From: an uncultured Oscillospiraceae bacterium
Lineage (GTDB): Bacteria; Bacillota; Clostridia; Oscillospirales; Oscillospiraceae
Reading direction: 5' to 3'
Length of the DNA: 64,000 nucleotides
Assembly (NCBI GenBank): GCA_934589705.1
Contig: CAKTOH010000005.1
Location: 58,932 to 122,931 of the forward strand
Part shown: piece by piece, positions 60,849 through 64,000 of the stretch
How the letters are laid out: each line of letters begins with the position of its first letter
Numbering within the stretch: the stretch's first letter is position 1
The notes under the pieces: model-generated
What the model was told of the DNA's origin: nothing
The model's input: the letters and a program-made list of their open reading frames with translations, nothing else
Databases searched by the model: none
Program-made: the position numbers and the translations under genes

Positions 60849-62380
60849 TAGATGGGTTCGAATCCGCCTTTCGGTAGCAAAAAAGACACCGCCAAAGGCG
60901 ATGTCTTTTTTGCTGGTGGGGGGCAGTCGTTTACATCCGAACAAAACACATATTCAATTTCCTCCAGGGTCACGGTTTCCGCATGATCCCGGAAATTGTA
61001 GGTGAACACAATTTTATCATCATACACATACACTGAGTTCAAAAATGTATCGATCATTTCACGCTGATAGGCCTTGTCGTTGATGTTGCCGTATTTGAAG
61101 CGGCTGATCCATTTGACGACTTCTTCCTTGGTGAACACCGGTTGCGCCATCTGGGCACGGATCAGGCTGACATTCAGCTCCTCTTTCTGACGTTCCAGTT
61201 CTTCCATTCGCTCCTTGGTGGTGGATGTAAAAATGCCTGCCTCGATTGCTTTCAGCAGATTTTTAAGGCCTTTGTCACACGCACGGAGCTGTTCTTTGAT
61301 GGAGGGAATCATCGGATTCTCCTGCCCCTGTATGGCAATGATGGCATCTGCCACCCGGTCAATGACTTCATCGGTGAGAACTTTGGTCACGGTCTCCACA
61401 ACCACCGCCCGTTCCAACCAATCCCGCTTGAGTGCTTTCCGTTTGCAGGTATGCCCATGCTTGGCGTTGATACATTTGTAGTAGTAATAGAACGTTCCGT
61501 TTCTGCTTTTTCCACATTCACCGACCATATGGCCGCCGCAAGTGCCGCAAAACACCTTTCCGGACAGCAGGTATTCTTCCTTTGCCTTGGCTCTCCCCGG
61601 GGATTTCTTATTTGCTTCCATCCGTTTTTGCACCCTTTCAAATACATCTTTTTCAACCAATGCCGGAACGCCGCCCGGGATAATCGTGTCGCCATAGCGG
61701 TAATCCCCGATATATTTCCTGTTTTTCAGAAGAAGCGTCATGGCACTTGCCTGGAATGGCCTGTTAAAGTTGTTGCGCAAGCCTCTTGCGTTCAAGTCTT
61801 CCATAATGTTCTTGATCAGCTCGCCCTTGTCGTAGCGGGAGAAAATCTCCCGCACGATAGGGGCGGTTTTTGGATTCACGACCAATGCCCCGGTTTCTTT
61901 ATTCACGGAATACCCGTAGGCCAATGTACCGCCGTTATTCCGGCATTTCATTGCGTTTTCCCGCTGACCACGGCGCACTTTGACAGCTAACTCTGCGGAA
62001 TAATACTCCGCCATGCCCTCCAACATGGATTCCAGGATAATTCCCTCCGGGCCGTTGGCAATGGCCTCCTTGGCAGATACGACCCGCACACCGTTCTTTT
62101 TTAGAATGTGCTTGTAGTGGGCACTGTCATATCGGTCACGGGAGAATCTATCTAGTTTCCAGACGAGAACCACGTCAAACAGCCTCTTTTCGCTGTCGTG
62201 GATCATCCTCTGAAAATCCGGGCGGTCTGCCGTTCTGGCAGACAATGCCCGGTCAATATAGTTTCCAACAATCGCCAGCTTGTTTTGCTCCGCATATTCC
62301 CGGCAATCCCGAAGCTGTCCCTCAATGGATTCCTCTCGCTGGTTATCCGAAGAATAGCGGGCGTAAATGACTGCGTTCAT
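60848..62380 (-). CDS. Large serine recombinase (site-specific integrase)
   Basis: 510 residues. N-terminal resolvase domain with nucleophile Ser10 in YARYSSDNQ and the downstream VWKLDRFSRDR; recombinase domain (GTLAYGYSVNKETGALVVN, LLLKNRKYIGDYRYG); zinc-ribbon FCGTCGGHM...CKRK; and a coiled coil (~370-430). This is the TnpX/TndX-like family that integrates and excises clostridial elements. I use ATG 62380 (7 nt after AAGGAGG), not the ATG two codons earlier. The last ~15 residues (AKKTSPLAVSFLLPKGGFEPI) are encoded by a terminator hairpin and a tRNA-like sequence, so they are probably set by the insertion junction. Confidence 0.92.
   Translation of the reverse strand: MNAVIYARYSSDNQREESIEGQLRDCREYAEQNKLAIVGNYIDRALSARTADRPDFQRMIHDSEKRLFDVVLVWKLDRFSRDRYDSAHYKHILKKNGVRVVSAKEAIANGPEGIILESMLEGMAEYYSAELAVKVRRGQRENAMKCRNNGGTLAYGYSVNKETGALVVNPKTAPIVREIFSRYDKGELIKNIMEDLNARGLRNNFNRPFQASAMTLLLKNRKYIGDYRYGDTIIPGGVPALVEKDVFERVQKRMEANKKSPGRAKAKEEYLLSGKVFCGTCGGHMVGECGKSRNGTFYYYYKCINAKHGHTCKRKALKRDWLERAVVVETVTKVLTDEVIDRVADAIIAIQGQENPMIPSIKEQLRACDKGLKNLLKAIEAGIFTSTTKERMEELERQKEELNVSLIRAQMAQPVFTKEEVVKWISRFKYGNINDKAYQREMIDTFLNSVYVYDDKIVFTYNFRDHAETVTLEEIEYVFCSDVNDCPPPAKKTSPLAVSFLLPKGGFEPI
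60852..60880 (+). other. tRNA 3'-end-like sequence, possible attachment-site core
   Basis: GGGTTCGAATCCGCCTTTCGGTA has a T-loop (TTCGAAT), a 5-nt T-stem strand (CCGCC), seven acceptor bases and an A, followed by a hairpin terminator. The 5' T-stem partner is not complementary, so only the 3' fragment of a tRNA gene seems present, as at integration sites. No full tRNA can be folded. Confidence 0.4.
60877..60913. terminator. Terminator-like hairpin inside the recombinase C-terminal codons
   Basis: AAAAAAGACACCGCC pairs with GGCGATGTCTTTTTT with one mismatch and an AAA loop; T-run on either strand. Confidence 0.7.
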
Positions 62381-62382
62381 GC

Positions 62383-62583
62383 TCATACCTCCTTCCCGTG
62401 CATCATATCGTCTTTCTGTTTACACTGCAAATGTACGGGCGGCTTTTCGGATAGAGAAGTCTGCATTAGAGGTAGAAAGAACCGGGCAAGCCTTTCAATT
62501 GCGAAGTCGGGGATATGTGCGCAATTGTCCTGGGTTACGGTTTGCATATCCGGGGTGGGGGTATTTAATGCTTCCGCTTCCAC
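62383..62583 (-). CDS. Small mobile-element protein coupled to the recombinase
   Basis: 66 residues from GTG 62583, with DFAIERLARFFLPLMQTSL, a segment similar to small proteins often found just before serine recombinases on clostridial elements. The stop lies at the recombinase start region (GTATGAGCATGAAC), so they are translationally coupled. It begins 10 nt after the ParB-like gene. No function known. Confidence 0.5.
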   Translation of the reverse strand: MEAEALNTPTPDMQTVTQDNCAHIPDFAIERLARFFLPLMQTSLSEKPPVHLQCKQKDDMMHGKEV

Positions 62584-62593
62584 CAGCAGCCCC

Positions 62594-63406
62594 CTATCGT
62601 TCCTGCTCGGTCCGTCGGTGGTAGTCTTTCTCGCAGAGCTTTACAACCGCCTCTTCTATTTGGTTGGGCGTGTAGCTCTTGGGGAAAAACTTCCGGATAC
62701 GTTCCATAGGGATTTTCAATCGATCTTTTTGATTCGCCTTTTCCTCACTCATGATGGAACGCAGTTTAGGCACTGTCAGAGCTTTTGCCTGGTATTCCTT
62801 TTTTAGACGAACCGCCTGAGAAAGAGAGGGGGTACAGTCGTTGCGGCGCATTTCTTCCAGGATGTAGGTCTGGGCTTTTTCTGGTAGATAACTCAATTCC
62901 ACTGCGGGCGTGAGGGCGATTTTGCCATCATCGACAAGCTGAAGCAACTCTGGAATCAGGTAGGTCAGGCGGATGTAGCGTTGCACTTGCTTGCGACTTT
63001 CTCCGCTTTCTTCCGCAATCATTTCGTCCGAGCGCAACTTCGGGCCAACTTGGCCCGAAGTCAAATCCGTGCGTTCCCCTCTGTGGTTTAGAGCATCTGC
63101 TTTCAGTTTATAGGCGAACGCCTTTTCACTGGGCAGAATATGCTCCCGGTGAAGATTACTGTCCACCAGCATAATTGCCGCTTCCTCCCGGCTGATTTCG
63201 TAGACAAGGACAGGGATCTCCGAAAGCCCTGCCCTTTGTGCTGCGTGTAATCTGCGGTGACCGCTGATTACTTCGTATTCCGCTGTCCCCTCTAATGGGC
63301 GAACAATTAATGGAGAGAGAATGCCCTCATTGTGAATGCTCTCGATCAACGTTTCCATTTCCCCGTTGTCCAAGACCTTGTAAGGATGGCCCTCAAAGGG
63401 GTGCAA
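62594..63406 (-). CDS. ParB/RepB/Spo0J-family partition protein
   Basis: 270 residues from TTG 63406. ParB N-terminal CTPase/nuclease-type domain (HPFEGHPYKV, EVISGHRRLHAAQRAGLSEIPVLV, DSNLHREHILPSEKAFAYK) is followed by the KorB-like HTH region (MIAEESGESRKQVQRYIRLTYLIPELLQLVDDGKIALTPAVELSYLP). Common in conjugative and mobilizable elements. Conserved residues appear to continue upstream (CKPIAISIEKLHPF, back to 63448) without an ATG in frame, while an ATGA-coupled ATG at 63458 is in another frame, so the N-terminus may be frameshifted. Confidence 0.8.
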   Translation of the reverse strand: MHPFEGHPYKVLDNGEMETLIESIHNEGILSPLIVRPLEGTAEYEVISGHRRLHAAQRAGLSEIPVLVYEISREEAAIMLVDSNLHREHILPSEKAFAYKLKADALNHRGERTDLTSGQVGPKLRSDEMIAEESGESRKQVQRYIRLTYLIPELLQLVDDGKIALTPAVELSYLPEKAQTYILEEMRRNDCTPSLSQAVRLKKEYQAKALTVPKLRSIMSEEKANQKDRLKIPMERIRKFFPKSYTPNQIEEAVVKLCEKDYHRRTEQER

Positions 63407-63454
63407 TTTTTCAATGGAAATTGCGATTGGTTTACATAATTTAATTATCTATTC

Positions 63455-64000
63455 TCATTTCATCCTTTCTCTGAATCTTTGATATGCCGCCTGTTCCAGG
63501 CGGTGTTCTTCTTGCAATAGTTCATATAAATGTGGGGACTCGTCCAGAATCTTTTGCGCATGCCGCAGCTTTTTCCGCAGCGGTGCGATTTTCTGGGTAA
63601 GTTCCTTTTTGCGGTCTTTGGCCTCCTGTTGCTCCTCCGGTGTCCTTGCCCTGCGGCGGGCGTTGTCAGCTTTGCTTCGTTCCGTTTCCAGATTATCGAT
63701 TTGAAATTGAATTTCCGGGATTGCTGCTTCTAACTGGGCTACCGTGTGGATTCCATTTTCCTGTAGAAAGCGGTAGTCCGTACGGTAACTTTCCAGGTCC
63801 TTTGCCGCCGCCCGCAGGTCAGGAGAGAGAAGAATCACGTCCGTGGTTTGTAGCACCAGCTCTATCACCAGGATCAGCAGCAGAAGCATCGTGTCCACAA
63901 AGACTTCTTCTGTGTTGTGGCTATGTTCAATGGTGAATGCCAGTCGCTCCATTTCCCACTCCAACGGAAATTTCTTCGGCTTATATGGCAAATGGGTATT
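63455..64000 (-). CDS. Relaxase/mobilization protein C-terminal region (cut by window edge)
   Basis: The frame is open to the right window edge, so the N-terminus is missing. Visible: LPYKPKKFPLEWEMERLAF, an Asp/Leu-rich hydrophobic stretch (MLLLLILVIELVL), and a long coiled coil with ESYRTDYRFLQENGIHTVAQLEAAI and ERSKADNARRRARTPEEQQEAKDRKKEL. This resembles the C-terminal part of MobA/VirD2-type relaxases on clostridial elements; the nicking motifs would be outside the window. It directly precedes the ParB-like gene. Confidence 0.5.
   Translation of the reverse strand, partial: NTHLPYKPKKFPLEWEMERLAFTIEHSHNTEEVFVDTMLLLLILVIELVLQTTDVILLSPDLRAAAKDLESYRTDYRFLQENGIHTVAQLEAAIPEIQFQIDNLETERSKADNARRRARTPEEQQEAKDRKKELTQKIAPLRKKLRHAQKILDESPHLYELLQEEHRLEQAAYQRFRERMK

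Overview
This 64 kb window is GC-rich, gene-dense chromosomal DNA. It most resembles a low-branching Gram-positive gut clostridium of the Oscillospiraceae/Ruminococcaceae type. That placement is inferred from gene content (HemZ, RqcP, SpoVB/YtgP-like flippase, UPF0735 ACT protein, DUF5685, HU next to rqcP, recJ-rel-dtd-hemZ order), from strong AGGAGG ribosome sites and from TTGACA-17-TATAAT promoters. No rRNA, complete tRNA or CRISPR array is visible.

Layout. 1-3041 (+): end of a DAK2/FakA kinase, a YihY membrane protein, and a DUF5685/J-domain pair. 3416-13748 (-): a long housekeeping series recJ, rel, dtd, metallo-beta-lactamase-fold hydrolase, hemZ, a degenerate amidohydrolase, a MOP flippase, hup and rqcP. 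An AI-2E permease lies upstream of it and diverges from an ACT-domain regulator and an ACT-less aspartate kinase. 16.5-19.0 kb: a secreted caspase-like protein with a Thr-Glu-Ala-rich stretch and an EF-hand loop. 19.1-20.4 kb: infC-rpmI-rplT behind a probable L20-type leader. 20.8-25.2 kb: an RluA-type pseudouridine synthase, a HAD hydrolase, ruvCAB preceded by an overlooked 46-residue membrane protein, and a zinc-ribbon protein. 25.8-32.9 kb: MarR plus a heterodimeric ABC exporter, glpK and mnmA. 33.2-36.6 kb: a very large secreted SH3-repeat protein with a lysozyme-like head. 37.0-45.1 kb: the whole glutamate-to-arginine pathway (argG H C J B D F) behind tandem ARG-box-like sites. 45.3-57.7 kb: two MATE pumps, nagA, a four-gene uncharacterised envelope cluster (phosphodiester glycosidase, Lgt-like, kinase-like), glucokinase, pgi, a P-loop orphan and an amidohydrolase.

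57.8-60.0 kb is a small accessory island: TetR, KTR-type zinc ribbon, DUF3795 and a CatB/Vat-type acyltransferase interrupted by one in-frame TGA. 60.1-64.0 kb looks like the end of an integrative mobile element on the minus strand: relaxase-like C-terminus, ParB-like protein, small protein and serine recombinase. The recombinase C-terminus runs through a terminator into a tRNA-3'-end-like sequence. A decayed XRE regulator lies beside it.

The most unusual feature is the repeat content. A 167-bp, multi-hairpin element occurs three times at identical length, two copies being identical by eye. A relative with the same termini and architecture but different internal stems lies at 25.2 kb, and a truncated end lies next to the recombinase. 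A second, MITE/BIME-like family with 41-bp inverted ends is sandwiched between duplicated terminator hairpins at two sites. A third module (about 58 bp) occurs at least six times, once nested inside the second family.
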